NCBI GenBank assembly: GCA_964017195.1
Contig: OZ024897.1
Location: forward strand, 38,936,336-39,000,335
Direction: 5' to 3'
Length of the DNA stretch: 64,000 nt
Origin: Siderastrea radians
Taxonomy: Eukaryota > Cnidaria > Anthozoa > Scleractinia > Rhizangiidae
Program-made: the position numbers and the translations under genes
Notes under the pieces: model-generated
What the model was told of the DNA's origin: nothing
Databases searched by the model: none
Seen by the model: the letters and a program-made list of their open reading frames with translations, nothing else
Shown: positions 19,029-31,818 of the stretch, piece by piece
How positions within the stretch are numbered: position 1 is the first letter of the stretch
How the letters are laid out: each line of letters opens with the position of its first letter

Positions 19029-20239
19029 TTAAAAGAAATCCCTGCAGATAAGACATGTACAAGTTTACCTCAAACTTGGAGTGTCCCACGAGGTGATCAA
19101 ATAGAGCCCGAACCTGTGATGAAATGCACCTTTGCACAGGCCTTCACCGATCAAGTAGGTAAAAGAAAACGACCTCCAATCAGTTGCAAATTATATGATG
19201 CAAGGTCAAAAAAAAATTTAAAAACTTGGATGGGAACCAGGAAGAGTCCTGGATCTATGCAGTAAGGTTGCCAAAGAAAGCAAACCACCCCCTTCTCGTA
19301 TTTGTTATGTGATCAGGAGACTTCCTCGGCTATCAACACTGTGATAGGCAATGTACCACTAGGATCATACCTTGGATATCAGCTGTTTGACAAGAGAAAA
19401 AGCCAGACATTATTTAGTGTTGATAGACCTGCTGAGAAGATGGTCCAAAGGCAAGATGCCAAAATTTTGCCCTTTCCGGATATAGCATTAGACAATTCAA
19501 ACAACTCTTTTACTCTCCCAGTTAATCTTGATCAACCACAGAGTGATGTCCTAAACAAGATTACTATTGATTTGCTGGAATCACGACAAATTCAAACGTT
19601 AACCATGCTACAGTCATTAGAGCCAGAGTGGATGGTGCAGAGAAGCATGAGGCTAACTGCATCAAATTTTGGCAAAGACCACCCACTGAACCTTTTCTAA
19701 GGGACATATTTGTACCTAAGGATTTGTCAAGGGTATCTTCTATTCGTCATGGGCGGCAGCAGGAACTGATTGCCAGGTCTCTTTACAGTAGAAAAATGCA
19801 GAAGAAGTGCAAGCAGTTCATTGTATATGATGCTGGCTTAGTGGTAAACCCCTCTTTTCCATACCTTGGGGCCTCCCCTGATGGGAAAGTGTACGATCCC
19901 ACTGAGAAGGACCCATTTGGCTTGCTCGAAATGAAAAATCCTTACACGTAGAGGAATTCCACAATGGAGGAGGCCTGTCATGATCCAAACTTCTTCCTTC
20001 ATAGGGTTGATGGCAAACCAAAGCTAAAAGAAGATGAGAAGAGTGGGTATTATGCTCAGGTACAAGGGAAGGTTGCTGTGACTGGGCTTCCATGGTGTGA
20101 CTTTGTTGTCCACCTCTCAGGTTCACATAACTTGAATGTTGAGCGGAATTACTTTAATCAAAGGTATTGGGAAGAAAACCTCTTTCCAAAGTTGACAAAA
20201 TTTTACTTTGATCATGCTTTGCCATTTTTGGCAAAATAA

Positions 20240-21267
20240 TAAGTGACTTCAAGTAATTAATCAATGTCCCTTTTTATAGGGAAGAAAAGTTTATTGCTTT
20301 GTCAGTCTTTTTAGGGTGGTTGAATTTTCTTGTTTGTACTCTTTGACATGAGCATTGGGTCATTTTCAGATTAAGGTTCTGAGTCTTTTTGTCTCTGGAG
20401 AAATACCAGTACTACTTTTTGTGAGACTGTTTGTTTTTCAGTAGTTCACAACATGAAAGTTAGGAATTATTTCCAATTTTGACTTCAGGAACTGTAAAAG
20501 TCTCAGCTGTCTTTTAAGAGTGAATGAGTTAAACTGATAACAAAGCCAGAGAGTGTAGTTAACATTTGAGATGAAAACGTTTTTTAATAAGTGTATCAAA
20601 TCTGATTTAATGGGAATATTTACTGTGCTGCTGCAGGGTTGATCAAGGGGTGAGGTGGGGGGGGGGGGTGAAACCCACACTATGAGAAGTTCAAAATACT
20701 GGAAATGCAGTGAATGCCCCATTTTGCAATCCACGTTTTTAACTGGCATAATATGCTCCCTAGCCCGCCCCCATAGGGACTCTCACCAACTAAAATTCCC
20801 GTCATAAAACCCCGGATCCACCCCCATGCTCTAACCTGTATGCACTGTAAACTTCAAGATTTATCTTTGGTGATCATTCTGTTTATTCTCACTACCCATT
20901 TGTTCTTGAATTGATATTATTTGAGGGAAAAAGATGCTGTCAATATTGGGGCTTTTATAAAAGGTATAGATATATTTCAAGATACAATAAAATTTCTTTT
21001 CCCAATGGGTAGTTATCAAAGGTGGTATGGTTTCTCAAGATGTTTTAGACTTTCTCAAAGTCCTTTGCTTCTCATATCGCTCATGTTCCATGCAATATTC
21101 TCTTCAGGAAAAAATTTTCTGAGCTTGGCTTGTGGGTAGGTCTAAAAATTTTTGTGCAGATGTAAATGGTCAGGAACAACATCAAAACAAAAGCAATTTA
21201 ACACAACCTTTACATGTTTTCTTTTAATATGACTCAATAACGACTTACTAAAGCAGTTCAAGTATTG
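20240..21267. other. Spacer between convergent transposon genes
   Basis: No gene is seen. The stretch holds the 3' ends of the convergent YqaJ and transposase genes and a G-run at about 20,657-20,670. Confidence 0.5.
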
Positions 21268-22876
21268 TTACACCTTATCAAGAATAGGCTCCACAAAGTT
21301 TGACAAAATACAACAGATTGTTCAAATCTGGTTTGTAGTCCCAAACATGTTGATAGGGATTTCACTGGAAAATATTTGAAACCTGTGTACTTTCCCTATT
21401 GCTCTCTCAATGTGGATTCGGTGCTGTGCTACTGTCTGTGTCTTAATAACATCACCCTCAGTGAATGCACTTTGGTTTGCAAGGAATGGGGGGATGTTGA
21501 GACCTAAGTTAATTTTTTTAAGTTCGTCACCAATGTCAAATCCCTTATCTGCCATAACAGCATCAGCAGCTAGTATTTCACCCACTTTTACCTTGTTCTT
21601 GAGGGTCTCTAAGAAACCACTTCTTATTACAATTTCCTTGTCAGAAATAGAACCTGTATACAATTGAGAGACAAAAATAATGCCACCCATGGAATCAACT
21701 CCAACAAGGCTTTTGAGAGTGTTTGTTGACTTGTAGCTACAATAGCTCTGGGACTGCCTCAAAAGGGATGAAGGGGTCTGTATTCTAAGTTCTGTTGCAT
21801 CGATAATGACAACAGTGTTGCGATATTTCTCTTTGAAATTAGATGGCATATTGGCAATGATTACGTTTCTATGAGGCCAGATCTTTAAATTACCAAGCCG
21901 TTAACGTACAGATAATTGATCCATGTTGTGAAAAGTTTAGAAACAGTTGCTTCAGATACATGAAACCTCACAGATAAATCAACATTTGATGACCCTAGCC
22001 TGAGCTTCATTAATACTAGAAGAAATTCATCTTCAACACCCAGGGAATATCTCCTGTCATCATTCACAGAAACCTCGTCATCGCTTGATTTCCCTGAAGA
22101 AGATTCCACAGATTCAGGTTCTGAATCAAATAGAGAATTTGGGTCAATGGTCACCTGTTTTGCCCCCTTTGAATCCCAGTTTACAATGTTTGATCTGTCT
22201 AAGTCAGGAAGGACAAACTCAAGTACCATTCTAAATCTCTCATACGATTTAAAGCCAGTAAAATGGGAAAAGTACTTGACTTCCGTTTGAGGATTCTCGC
22301 ACAAGGACTTGAGCATGTTTATTAAAAATCTATGTAAACATGGCACCTCCATGTCAACTTGTAGCCCTCTGGAAATAAAATTGTCTTTGTCGGTTTCGTC
22401 AAACTGTCCTTCTCCTTCCGGATGCAGTGGCCGTGAGCTCATCTTCCAGAAGTTCTTGTTCTGCCTGAAATTTTGCTCTCTTTGCAGGTAAGGGCCTTTC
22501 TTCTTTCCTTTTAGTCCACGAAAATACGGATGGACAGACTCCTTTTTTTCTGTTTAAGTTTTTCCTCTTGCTTGAAAGCGAAATGTAATCGTCCTTTGTA
22601 AAGTGATCAGAGTACACTTTTGTACTTTTTGTCACTTTGAAGTCCTTCTTTGGATCCCTTTTCATGCGAGTAGTCCAAATCTTGAAATTTGAAAAAAAAA
22701 GCGTATAGTTTAAACCTACAGTGTAAACACGTGCAACGAACGGATACTCGACTCACCGTAAAATTTCGCAAGATGTCTTACCTTACGAGTTTTTCATCCT
22801 TCGGGAACTTGTGAAATGATAAATTGTTATCGGCGGAACTATTGTAGCAATTGTAGACACAGCAATAATGAACCAT
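21268..22876 (-). pseudogene. THAP-domain DDE transposase (ISL2EU/Harbinger-like), broken
   Basis: Exon 1 (22,876-22,782) encodes MVHYCCVYNCYNSS and FHKFPKDEKL, the first half of a THAP DNA-binding finger, and ends at a GTAAGA donor. The next exon (from about 22,680) continues the finger and then a body with HFTGFKSYERF. The DDE core shows VVIIDATE (first Asp), VMADKGFD (second Asp) and HIERAIGKVHRF (Glu). Lesions: the finger's third ligand Cys is Tyr (VYSDHF, codon 22,612-22,614), frame changes near 22,430 and 21,900, and a TGA at 21,322-21,324 before a short open tail ending at 21,268. The exon 1-2 junction does not join in frame as drawn. The catalytic triad survives but the gene is dead. 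Confidence 0.8.
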
Positions 22877-24260
22877 AGCCGCTAAAGATTAAAATTTTAC
22901 GCCAAATAACCACGAGCCGCATAAGTCTTCAGCTAAAGATCAGAAGAAGAATGAATAGTATCCCACAATCCTTTGCCTCATGGAATGTCATGAAGATGGC
23001 GAATGTCTTGTGACACATGGCGGTTTTTGCCTGTTTTCGCTTTGGATTTGTTCAGAGATAAAGCGTTTCGCTGGGGATAGCACACTTCAAAACACAAACT
23101 TACAACCTTCAATATAAAATAGGTGTTGTTTCTTTTGAATTTAATACATTAGAAATAGGCTTTTTAGATAATTTGAATAACAATGTCTCACGCCATCCGT
23201 TGTCACCGCTTCAATGAGTCGCACAAAATTAATTATAGGTCTCTTTATGCTTGAGTAATTTACAGAAACAGTTAAAATCTGAATAATTAAAAGGTATTTG
23301 GACAACTTTGTACCATAGTGACCCTTAGTGACCCGACAGTTTCAAATTTCTGAAGGTTCGAAAATGGTCCAAATCCCCGCAATTGCGAGTATCACGTTTT
23401 AACTCACATGACGATTCCGCGACAAATGTAATAGAGTAATAAGCAGGGTTAAAGGAGATTGATTGCGCTTTTTCTTTATTGTGCTTTCTGTGCGAGCAAG
23501 GAGTGAATTAATCGTTTTTGTTTTGTTAGATGAACTCAAAAGGAGCCATGAAGATTACCAGTTATTAGTAGCTGCTTTCTCCTTGAGTATGGTCAACGGG
23601 GTGACAGATATCACTATTTCACAAATATGATACTGTCTCTTCTTGAAATGGTCGAAGTAGTTTGGCACAAAACTTCGAGTTCGCAAATTATTGTTCCAGT
23701 TAATTGTCCATTGTCCTGTGCATTTAAAAACTACTCGAGGAAGAATTCAAGGAAGCGATTTTGAATACATTGCTTACAATCATCAACAACATCCTCGAGT
23801 AAACACAAGATACAACTAGCTGGATCTCGTCTTTAACAACGAATTGGAATCGATGATCGAAACATGACAATTAAGAATATACTCACGGCGATGTCGCAAA
23901 TGCGATTTATTTGAATCAAGTAGGACTGCACAGACCGATGAACTGTTCTTCAACTGAGCGATCATCGATGCAATTCGAGAACAATCAGACCCTTCATCTG
24001 TGCAAACTTTCGAGGAGACTCTAGCGAATTCCTTGCAATAAAGTGCAGCATAGGCAAAACCTTTCAGCTGAACACTAAATTCTTCCATTGATACGCAGCG
24101 TTAGTGCTAGACCAGACGCGTTATTACGACGAGTATTTTGCGTTGTAACAAGTTACAAACAAGGCTGCCGCCATTTGAGTGAAACTCGAGAGACTGATGA
24201 CGTCACTTCAGATTTTGATAATATAGTTGCAAACGCAAAGGATTGTGGAATACTATTCAT
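22877..24260. other. Right internal spacer of the transposon
   Basis: No gene is recognised. An internal inverted repeat joins 22,947-22,979 (AATGAATAGTATCCCACAAT) with 24,235-24,264 (GATTGTGGAATACTATTCAT), enclosing about 1.25 kb that could be a further nested insertion. Confidence 0.5.
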
Positions 24261-24269
24261 TCTTCAATG

Positions 24270-24331
24270 TTTGTTTACCCAATAGAGATCACGTGACAGC
24301 GTTATGACGTAGACGGCGAATAAGGTCTATT
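24270..24331 (-). repeat. Inner inverted repeat, right copy
   Basis: TTTACCCAATAGAGATCACG and GCGAATAAGGTCTATT complement 11,750-11,799, with about ten extra bases in the middle. Confidence 0.7.
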
Positions 24332-24379
24332 GGTCGAAAGACCGAGTTATCTAAGGCGCGTCTTACTATGACGTGAACT

Positions 24380-24415
24380 AGGAGTCGTGCAGGCCTTCCC
24401 ACCCCCTTTTACATC
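24380..24415. repeat. GTCGTGCAGGCC block, right copy
   Basis: TAGGAGTCGTGCAGGCCTTC, then a run of Cs and TTTTACATCT, matches 10,650-10,688 in the same orientation and abuts the right 55-bp array. Confidence 0.7.
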
Positions 24416-24417
24416 TG

Positions 24418-24812
24418 CGAGATATCGATGCCTACTTTATACCGACGGTTTCACTTCGCAGATAATCAACGGCGAGATATTGAGTCCTTCGTTATATAGA
24501 CGGTTTCACTTTGCCGATGATCAACGGCGAGATATCGATGCCTACTTTATACCGACGGTTTCACTTCGCCGATGATCAACGGCGAGATATTGAGTCCTTC
24601 ATTATACAGACGGCTTCACTTCGCCGATAAACAACGGCGAGATATCGATGCCTACTTTATACCGATGGTTTCACTTCGCAGATGATCAACGGCGAGATAT
24701 TGAGTCCTTCATTATACAGACGGTTTCACTTCGCCGATGATCAACGGCGAGATATTGATTCCTTGTTTATACAGACGGCTTCACTTCGCCGATGATCAAC
24801 GGCGAGATTTCC
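24418..24812. repeat. Right 55-bp satellite array, about 7 units
   Basis: GATAT landmarks at 24,421, 24,476 and 24,531 give a 55-bp period. Units contain TTCGCCGATGATCAACGGCG, the same hairpin core as the left array, but different arms (CCTACTTTATACCGACGG and GTCCTTC.TTATA.AGACGG alternate). Core and period are conserved while the arms are not. Confidence 0.9.
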
Positions 24813-24869
24813 GATCTGTATTATATTAAGAATATTTAATCAAACTGATTGCGACATTCACATGAAGAA

Positions 24870-24914
24870 AGCCGTTCTATATATTGAAACAATCACATAA
24901 TATGTGAATGTCTG
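24870..24914 (-). repeat. Right terminal inverted repeat
   Basis: GTTCTATATATTGAAACAAT then CACATAATATGTGAATGTCTG is the complement of 9,355-9,398 with few mismatches. Confidence 0.75.
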
Positions 24915-25859
24915 TAATCCCGTTACCTCTTTCACGTTCTGTAAAAATCTTAAACAGTACAAACTGTCCAGGTACGCCGACGATACCTAGATCTTTTACG
25001 TACACTATGACAACATCGAAGTTGAGGATGCGATCTACTCAGACCTCGTTCTTTGGATTTGAAAAAACTACTCATCGGGCCTCAGGTAAGAAGGTTATTG
25101 AGAAACGGGACTTTGAAGTTAAATCGAAATGGAAATACATCAAAGAATCCAGTTACCGAAATTATATGTATTTTAAAGAAATCAAGAATAAACACTGAGA
25201 GAGTATGACCGTGTAAAGATAGAGTTGTATTTGGAATGATTGCTCGTAACAGCTCCTCTGTGGCTTTGTGAGCTGTGCTGGAACAAATCGTGTCTTTTGT
25301 TATGGGATACCACTACAAAGAACGTCTTAAAAATAGTTCCAATTCTGATTTAACATAAGGTCTTTCTCTTGGTCAACCTCAATTGACGTCATAACTATTA
25401 CCGCATAGGGAGATAAGTTGACGTTATTCGTGATATATCAATTAAAGTGGTATTGTGTACCAATAATAAAACTGGCACTCCTGAGAATGCCCAAAATTAA
25501 TTTTTAAAAAGAATAAATTAATTTCCAAAAATTATCGAGGAACAAAAACTGCGCTTGGAAAAAGAACGTATCGTTGGCTTTCTGCTGAATGTCACATATT
25601 AACTCAGAGTTCGAACCACCTTGTACAACGCAGTTTACCAAGGCTGCCATAGGACGGTCATTGTTACCTACACGTCCACGAATACAAATTATAAAGCTAC
25701 CCGTTACAGAACAAACAGCGCCATAAAAAATGACAGTGTTTATTCTGATATTGGTAAGGTCTTACAACCACATTCGGAACAGAAAGATTAGCTTTCATGT
25801 TTATGTCAATACCTCACCTTACATTTCACGTGTTTCAGTAGGCAAAACCGTAAGTGTAT

Positions 25860-26110
25860 GTTATGTAAAATTGTAATTAGGCCATTAAAACCCCTAATAG
25901 CGGGGAGCTTCTTCGCAATAGTTTCAGCTTGTTCAATCGGTCTAATGTAACCGAACAATCCGGGAGCTGACTCTGTAAGAACGGCTGTTACAGTTCAGGT
26001 AGAAACAAGAAAATTCACTGTCGTGTGTTCACGTTTTACATAAAACTTTGAATTTGGTCATTTCATGTTGTTGTTTTGCAGAGGACGGCAAAGAAATGTA
26101 CCAAGATCTG
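25860..26110. repeat. Diverged direct repeat with 27,135-27,365
   Basis: Shared segments in the same order include GTCTAAT..GGCCGAAC/ACCGAAC, CATAAAACT, and GTTTTGCAG followed by CAAAGAAAT. The spacing is about 1.27 kb. It could be an old tandem duplication of an exon-containing segment. Confidence 0.5.
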
Positions 26111-26384
26111 TATCGCACATGCAGAGTCATTGTTTTGCTAATAAAACCTTATGTTTTGTAACGTTCTCGTCAGCCGTCGCCGTCGTGTTTGCTTTAAGTT
26201 CCCTGATATCAGAAGTAAGAGATTCTCTTGGTACTAAATTCATGTTATCTACATTAATAAAAGGTTAACTCAGACTATAAGAACTGATTAAAGGGGGACA
26301 TTTCTGAAATAAACCCAGCTCAGACTATAGTCGTATTTTCAAAGAAGCTGATGTATTATCTTTTGATACCCTTTTTCGAACCAA

Positions 26385-26650
26385 CATAATATATCCGACT
26401 GAACGTATAAGTTTCGACTAGTAAGGGTCTTTTTACAGGAAACAATAATATTTGCTCAGTAAAGCCCCAGACAGAGCGATTCAACAACATCCAACATTTT
26501 TGAAATCAACTTTGTACGATGTTGAACGAAAAGCCGAACGATTAACGTGTTTTGCCATTCTACTAAATTAATGATGCTAAATACTGATGAATCAGCAACT
26601 GAGTGTTCCTGCACGTGCATGTGCTCAACATTGTCACACGTGCCAGCCTA
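26385..26650. repeat. Dispersed repeat, first copy (second at 28,972-29,275)
   Basis: ACTAGTAAGGGTCTTTTTAC, GAAATCAACTTTGTACGATG and GCACGTGCATGTGCTCAACA occur in the same order in both copies. The second copy has a short additional stretch. Several GTTGAA/TTCAAC words suggest a foldback-type element. Confidence 0.75.
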
Positions 26651-29600
26651 ATTAACGAATTAAGTTTGATGGCAGTAAAAGTTCGTTCGTCACCTCTCAA
26701 CATCAATCAACTTCGTTCAACATCACTTAACAGCGTGGCCAGACACGTTCAACATGTTGAATTCAATAGCCTTGAATGCTGTTGAATGGAAATGTTGGAT
26801 CCGTTATCCTGGGTCTAATGATTACAAGTGTAAGTTTGTAGAACAATTCTTAAATAAATGATGCTTGCAGCTCGCGTCATGTCAAAATCATATACACTGA
26901 TTATGATACGTTTTTCGATAGTCAACGTGGGTATTCTTTTTACGAGTCTTCACAATTTTTTTTGCGCCACATGTTTGGAGAGCCAGTTATTTCAACAACC
27001 GATTTTTCGTCTTTGGTGATCATTTTTTAATTCTCATGACCTGTATGTTTGACCATGCAGTAATATTGTAAGGAGAAATTAGATGCTGCAGGTCACTATT
27101 GGGGCTTAAAGCAACTACAACAGCAACGCCAAGGAAAACTTCAAGTAAAAGCGCGAATTTACCTTCTCCAAACCCATGCCGCGATTATGCGATCGTGTTT
27201 AATTTGTCTAATACGGCCGAACTATCCAGGGCCCAAATTCCAGTTTAGCTAGCGAAAGAAATATTCACCAGTAGGTGTTCAGGTTCCCCATAAAACTCAG
27301 AGCTTGGTAATTACGCGTTGTGTTTTGCAGTCGACTGCAAAGAAATCTACGGAAATGTCTAATCCACCTTCCGATGTGGTTGCGTAAGTTCAATATTATC
27401 CGGCTCACTTAAGCCTACAATCAGTCAGTTTCCTATCCGTATATGTAACAGGGCTCACAGGGCTACAGACCGAGTCCTATATGATAAAAGAGGAATATTT
27501 TGAATCCAATCATCTCCCAAGTTGGGCAGTGTGTTAAATAATATGCTACGTTAGGACCACGTGCTGTCCAATTTGGGAACAACTGGATAATTGCTTGGAT
27601 TGGATTTTGGGCCAGCCCTACAATTATCACAAAAGAAAAACAACACGCGTTAAATTTTTCCAAACAATTCATGTAGTAGGCGTGTGCGATAGTTTTAAAG
27701 TAAAGCATTGTATCACTGAATCTGACCGTTCTATCTATTACTTTAAAGGAAGCGCCAAGAACTTATTGTTGATATCTAGATGTGCCGGATGCGATAACGG
27801 CTTACGTGCCACAACCATACTGAACTGAGTATGAGCAATACATAGCATCATCAGTGGCAAAAAATGCGTTACAAAACTTTAAAGAATCTAATGCAGGAAT
27901 GACCCTGTGGTAAATCAAGGGGATTCACGAATAGTGTCACGAATTCAAAGTTTTCAATAAACTATTCCACAACTGCTACAGAATAGGAAGCAGTTTCTCG
28001 AAACTCAAAGGGCCCGCAAACTAGTTTAAATGCACAACATTTTTCAACACAGGTTTTTTTTTATTGATTTGGAAAGCTATGTTTTAAGGCTTTCGTAATT
28101 TAGTCAAACAAATTGGTAAGTTTCAACTAAAAACTACCACCAATCGCTAATGAAAATGATTTTACAAAAGGCTGGGTATCGGGCCTTGAAAAGTTGTCCA
28201 GAGTTTCGAGAAAAGGGGCCCAGAAGGCTTTGTAAGCTAGCCTAAGTCGCCCCTCAAGTTCAGCAATTTTACCTCTCAAGAATTGGCTTACAGTACCTTA
28301 TTTAAATTCTAAATGCTTTATTTTATTTTAAGTGCCTTAACGATAAAACCTAACCAGCTCTTGATAAACGGAATAACAGTCAATAACGCATGACGTTTCT
28401 CGTCAGGAGCATGAGGGTTGTTCAGGTTATTTTTTCGAATCTATCCCGTTTAATTTTTGTAGTCACCTCAATACTTTCTCAAGCTGTTGGTTTGAAAATG
28501 AAGCTAAATTGTGTTAGGAAATGGACAATACACTGGACAATTCGACGATCAATAAAATGCAGCTGTTCACAATGAAGACTAATCTAAACTCATCTTTTGT
28601 TAAACCAGGAACAGATATGGCAAAATCAAGATCATATACTGCTAAACAAGCATTAAAATAAAGGGCCGTTTTGAAAACGAGGTTTATAGTGACACAGTTA
28701 TTGCTACTGCAGCATTGCAGTAACGTACTTATTGCGATAATCTTCGATGCTAATTAGCAAATAAAGAGCCGATATTATGTGAGATGATAACGCAATGTCG
28801 AAGCGACGTGGCAAAGATACCAAGTGGGACACATATACTTCATACACGCTGCAAAATTATAACACTACTTTATTTACATGTGTGTCTGCACAATTTTATG
28901 CACATCTCAGCGAACGTTACCATAAACAAGCACACACAAGTTCAATTAAACTGAAGTATAGTGAAGTATAGAACCAACATAATAAATCGGCCGGACTGAT
29001 CGTATAAGTTTTGACTAGTAAGGGTCTTTTTACAGGAAATAATAATGTTTGCACAGTAAGGCCCCAGACAAAGCAATTCAGCAGCATCCAACATTGTTGA
29101 AATCAACTTTGTACGATGTTGAACGAAGAAGCCAAACGATTGAAACATTTCGACTCATGCAACATTGACGTGTTTGGCCATCCTAATGAGTTAATGATGC
29201 TGAATATTGATAAATCAGCAACTAAGTGTCCTTGCACGTGCATGTGCTCAACATTGTCACACGTGCCAGCCTTTTACTCGAGAAATAACCTGTTGAACAT
29301 CACAGCGAAGCACATGTCAGCGTTGTTCTAAGCAGGGCTTATATATTTGAATGATAATTGTGATCTTCTTACTATTCTACCAGGAGACTGGACAGTTATA
29401 ACCGTATTGCAGAGCGTACTTGGCATTACCAAAGAAAAAATAGCTTGATGACTTTAGAACACTTCTCGCACTTTTAAGTGGTTTTACCAAACGATACAAT
29501 AGTTGAAACCGAGCCACACGCAAGTATTGATCCTGGGAGGTAAACGCTTATTGGCACTTTAAAGTCAAAACTGATAAGGTTATGTAACTTTCGCTGCAAA

Positions 29601-30517
29601 TGAACTTCTGGAAAACGCTTTGTCATCCACGGAAGTTTTTATCGGCTTTGGTATTAAGCACAATGAAGCATTCTGAAAATAGAGGCAACTCGGGCTTATA
29701 AGTCAAATTATCCTTCACTAGATTTAATTTATCAAAAAACAAAATTATGTCATGTTGTCGACATTAACGACTTTTGTTGCAAACTAAACGATTTGTGGGA
29801 ATTGAAATGCTCGGTGCTAGGTCGAAAAATTTCATTGGGTTTTTTACTTTCCTTAGATTATATCTCGATGTTGCATTAATACTGTCAGTAGAAACTAAAT
29901 GTCGACATACGTAGTAATGTACGTAATATTGCCCTCAAAGACAGTCCCCATTTATCAGATATTGCACCACGTATCCTTTAAATAGACATATAGCTGAACT
30001 ATTATTATCCATAGGCGCATTGTGCACGATACAAGAAAGATATCAACTACTGAATATAGAGAGAAAAATTATGATATCAGAGCTCAAGTGTCACAACTTA
30101 CTCTTTCATGCGTTCTTTTGAAACCGAAACAAACCCTCTTATTTATTGTATTTTCCAAAATATCACAAACTTTAATTGTTCCAATGAGTTAATCTTTGTT
30201 GTCATTATTTCACGGCCACAAAAGGAGAAAAAATAACCGTGAGATTGATGTTTCCTGAAACTTCGGCTCAGAAATATTACCCCATCGATTTCAAATTGAC
30301 TTTGATTAAACCGACAAAGAAAATTAAGCTTTCTTTCGTCACAAAACAAACAAATAAACAAGTCCTCTACCGTTCGCGTGTGTAATCGAAAATACACAGC
30401 GGCCACAATGTAAGAGTTAGTACAGATATCAGTCATAAAATTAAAGTGCTTTTGTTATGCCGTCATTAACTGCTGACACACGATGGGGACTTTGCCCCAC
30501 CAACCGGTAGCAAACTG

Positions 30518-30526
30518 TATAAAAGG
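30518..30526 (+). promoter_or_regulatory. TATA box of peroxidase gene A
   Basis: TATAAAAGG in the context ACCGGTAGCAAACTGTATAA is conserved at the corresponding place in copy B (57,176-57,184). Transcription would begin near 30,548. Confidence 0.7.
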
Positions 30527-30547
30527 AAGGAACTATGCTTAATTTTT

Positions 30548-30651
30548 TTCACTGTAGCAAGCAAGGCTCTCAAACAAAGAGATACTGCGGACCTGGAGGA
30601 ATCGTTTCGTCCTGTCTTGGATTATCTACTCAAATCTACGTCTTCGCTAAG
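30548..30651 (+). other. Candidate 5' untranslated exon of gene A
   Basis: The sequence is conserved in copy B (for example CCTGTCTTGGATT and CTCAAATCTAC), and ends at AAG followed by a GTACTGA donor in both. The next exon begins after TTCAACAG at 31,789. The 5' limit is set only by distance from the TATA box. Confidence 0.55.
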
Positions 30652-31818
30652 GTACTGATTGTGCTTTGTGGCTGGCTTAACTTTTCCTTAACTTTTCCCT
30701 GTGTTTTGTTAGTGACAGCTTTTTTCAGTCCCAATTTTGTTTGTTAACTTGTTGACTGAATGCTTGACGTTTAAACAACTTGAGGTGCAAACGCTTGTTC
30801 TTGTATTTTTAAGTAAAACTCTTTCCTAGTAAAATGGGCATCGCTAGAAAATGTCTTAAATTATGGTAACCAGAGAAAGTAAGTGAGCCAAGTATTTAGA
30901 ACCTTCATTCCTCTTTGCTTATCGCTTTCATTGGGTTACGCTCTCATTGGCTCTCATTCGGTGGTTTATCTGAGATGAATACTTTTGATGGGTGGTATAT
31001 AACTAAATAGTTGGGGGTTACCTGCCTTCGATAGACTAACATTTTGTTGCGGGGGTTATATCAATCTGACCTTAATTTTGATAAATTTAAGCGACGAACG
31101 GCCTTCACAGTAGCATTAAAGGCTTTGTTTAGGACTTTCAAGTTTAATTTTTATGTAACCTTACCACTAATAGCGTATATTCAACATGGTATTATCTATC
31201 AAAATTTACGACCTTTTGTGTTCGTGCATGTCGTGCGTGTCATGTACATGTAGTATGTAATTGCGCGTGTAGAAAACAATACAAACGAATCCCAGTTATA
31301 TTAGTCTTTAGGCCTGGTACTGATGTATTACTATATGTTTATATAAGCAACTATAACTGTTGTATTTAATAGAGGTTTGTTTCATTAAAGAAAAGAAAGA
31401 AAAAATCGGTACCTGAAACTGGGTCTAGACCGCTCGGCTCGGGGGCTGACTTTTCCTTTTTTTTTTTCGTCCACTCAGAGCTAGAAGCGCCTTGCAGCGG
31501 TGAAATTTGCGAAAATTTTGTTGGGAGGTTCCTGGTATTTTGTGCACTAGGCTTGCGTTGACATACATTTTTAGCGTGATTTTCTAGAATAGAGGACAGC
31601 CAACAGTGAAGGCTCTTATATTGTATACACGTACTTGCCAAATGGCAGTATACGATGCTCATTGACAAAAGGGAAAGTCTACGGCTCCCGGTGAGATTAT
31701 TTCTTGTGGCTAGATCCTGTTACGTTATCCAAAACGAATACAATAGAAAGTACTGCTCTGATACTAACAATTTCAATTGGTTCAACAGGTGTAAAGTGAG
31801 AAGAAAATCGAGAGCGAG

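Larger units (their letters stand above)
11808..20239 (+). pseudogene. SWIM-finger/YqaJ nuclease gene of the transposon, multiply broken
   Basis: The accessory gene of ISL2EU-like transposons joins a SWIM zinc finger to a YqaJ (lambda-exonuclease-type) nuclease. Exon 1 (11,808-12,179) ends with CSCKAG, the first half of the finger; exon 2 (from 17,558) supplies GGHCHHMFALL, the second half, so the 5.4 kb intron is well supported. Coding resumes at 19,032 with LKEIPADKTCTSLPQTWSVP, then PPISCKLYDARS. The nuclease part shows RLTASNFG, SSIRHGRQQELIA, YLGASPDGKV, LEMKNPY and YYAQVQGKVAVTG. Lesions: frame changes near 11,950, 19,215, 19,290 and 19,675, a TAG at 19,949-19,951, and a transposon in the exon at 17,628-19,028. 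Stop at 20,237-20,239. Confidence 0.8.
9355..24914. mobile_element. Large composite DNA transposon, ISL2EU-like (THAP-DDE plus YqaJ)
   Basis: Matching layers face each other at both ends, from outside inward: a terminal inverted repeat, a 55-bp hairpin array, a GTCGTGCAGGCC block and an inverted repeat with CACGTGA. Between them lie a plus-strand SWIM/YqaJ gene and a minus-strand THAP-DDE transposase, a gene pair known from ISL2EU elements (PIF/Harbinger relatives). A Gypsy element and a smaller DNA transposon account for about 5.5 kb of the 15.6 kb. Exact ends and any two-base target duplication are uncertain. Confidence 0.75.
24915..28200. other. Intergenic, dispersed repeats only
   Basis: No convincing gene. 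Sequence at about 25,860-26,110 recurs, diverged, at 27,135-27,365, including a pyrimidine-rich TTTTGCAG that looks like a splice acceptor in both. Sequence at 26,385-26,650 recurs at 28,972-29,275. Confidence 0.5.
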
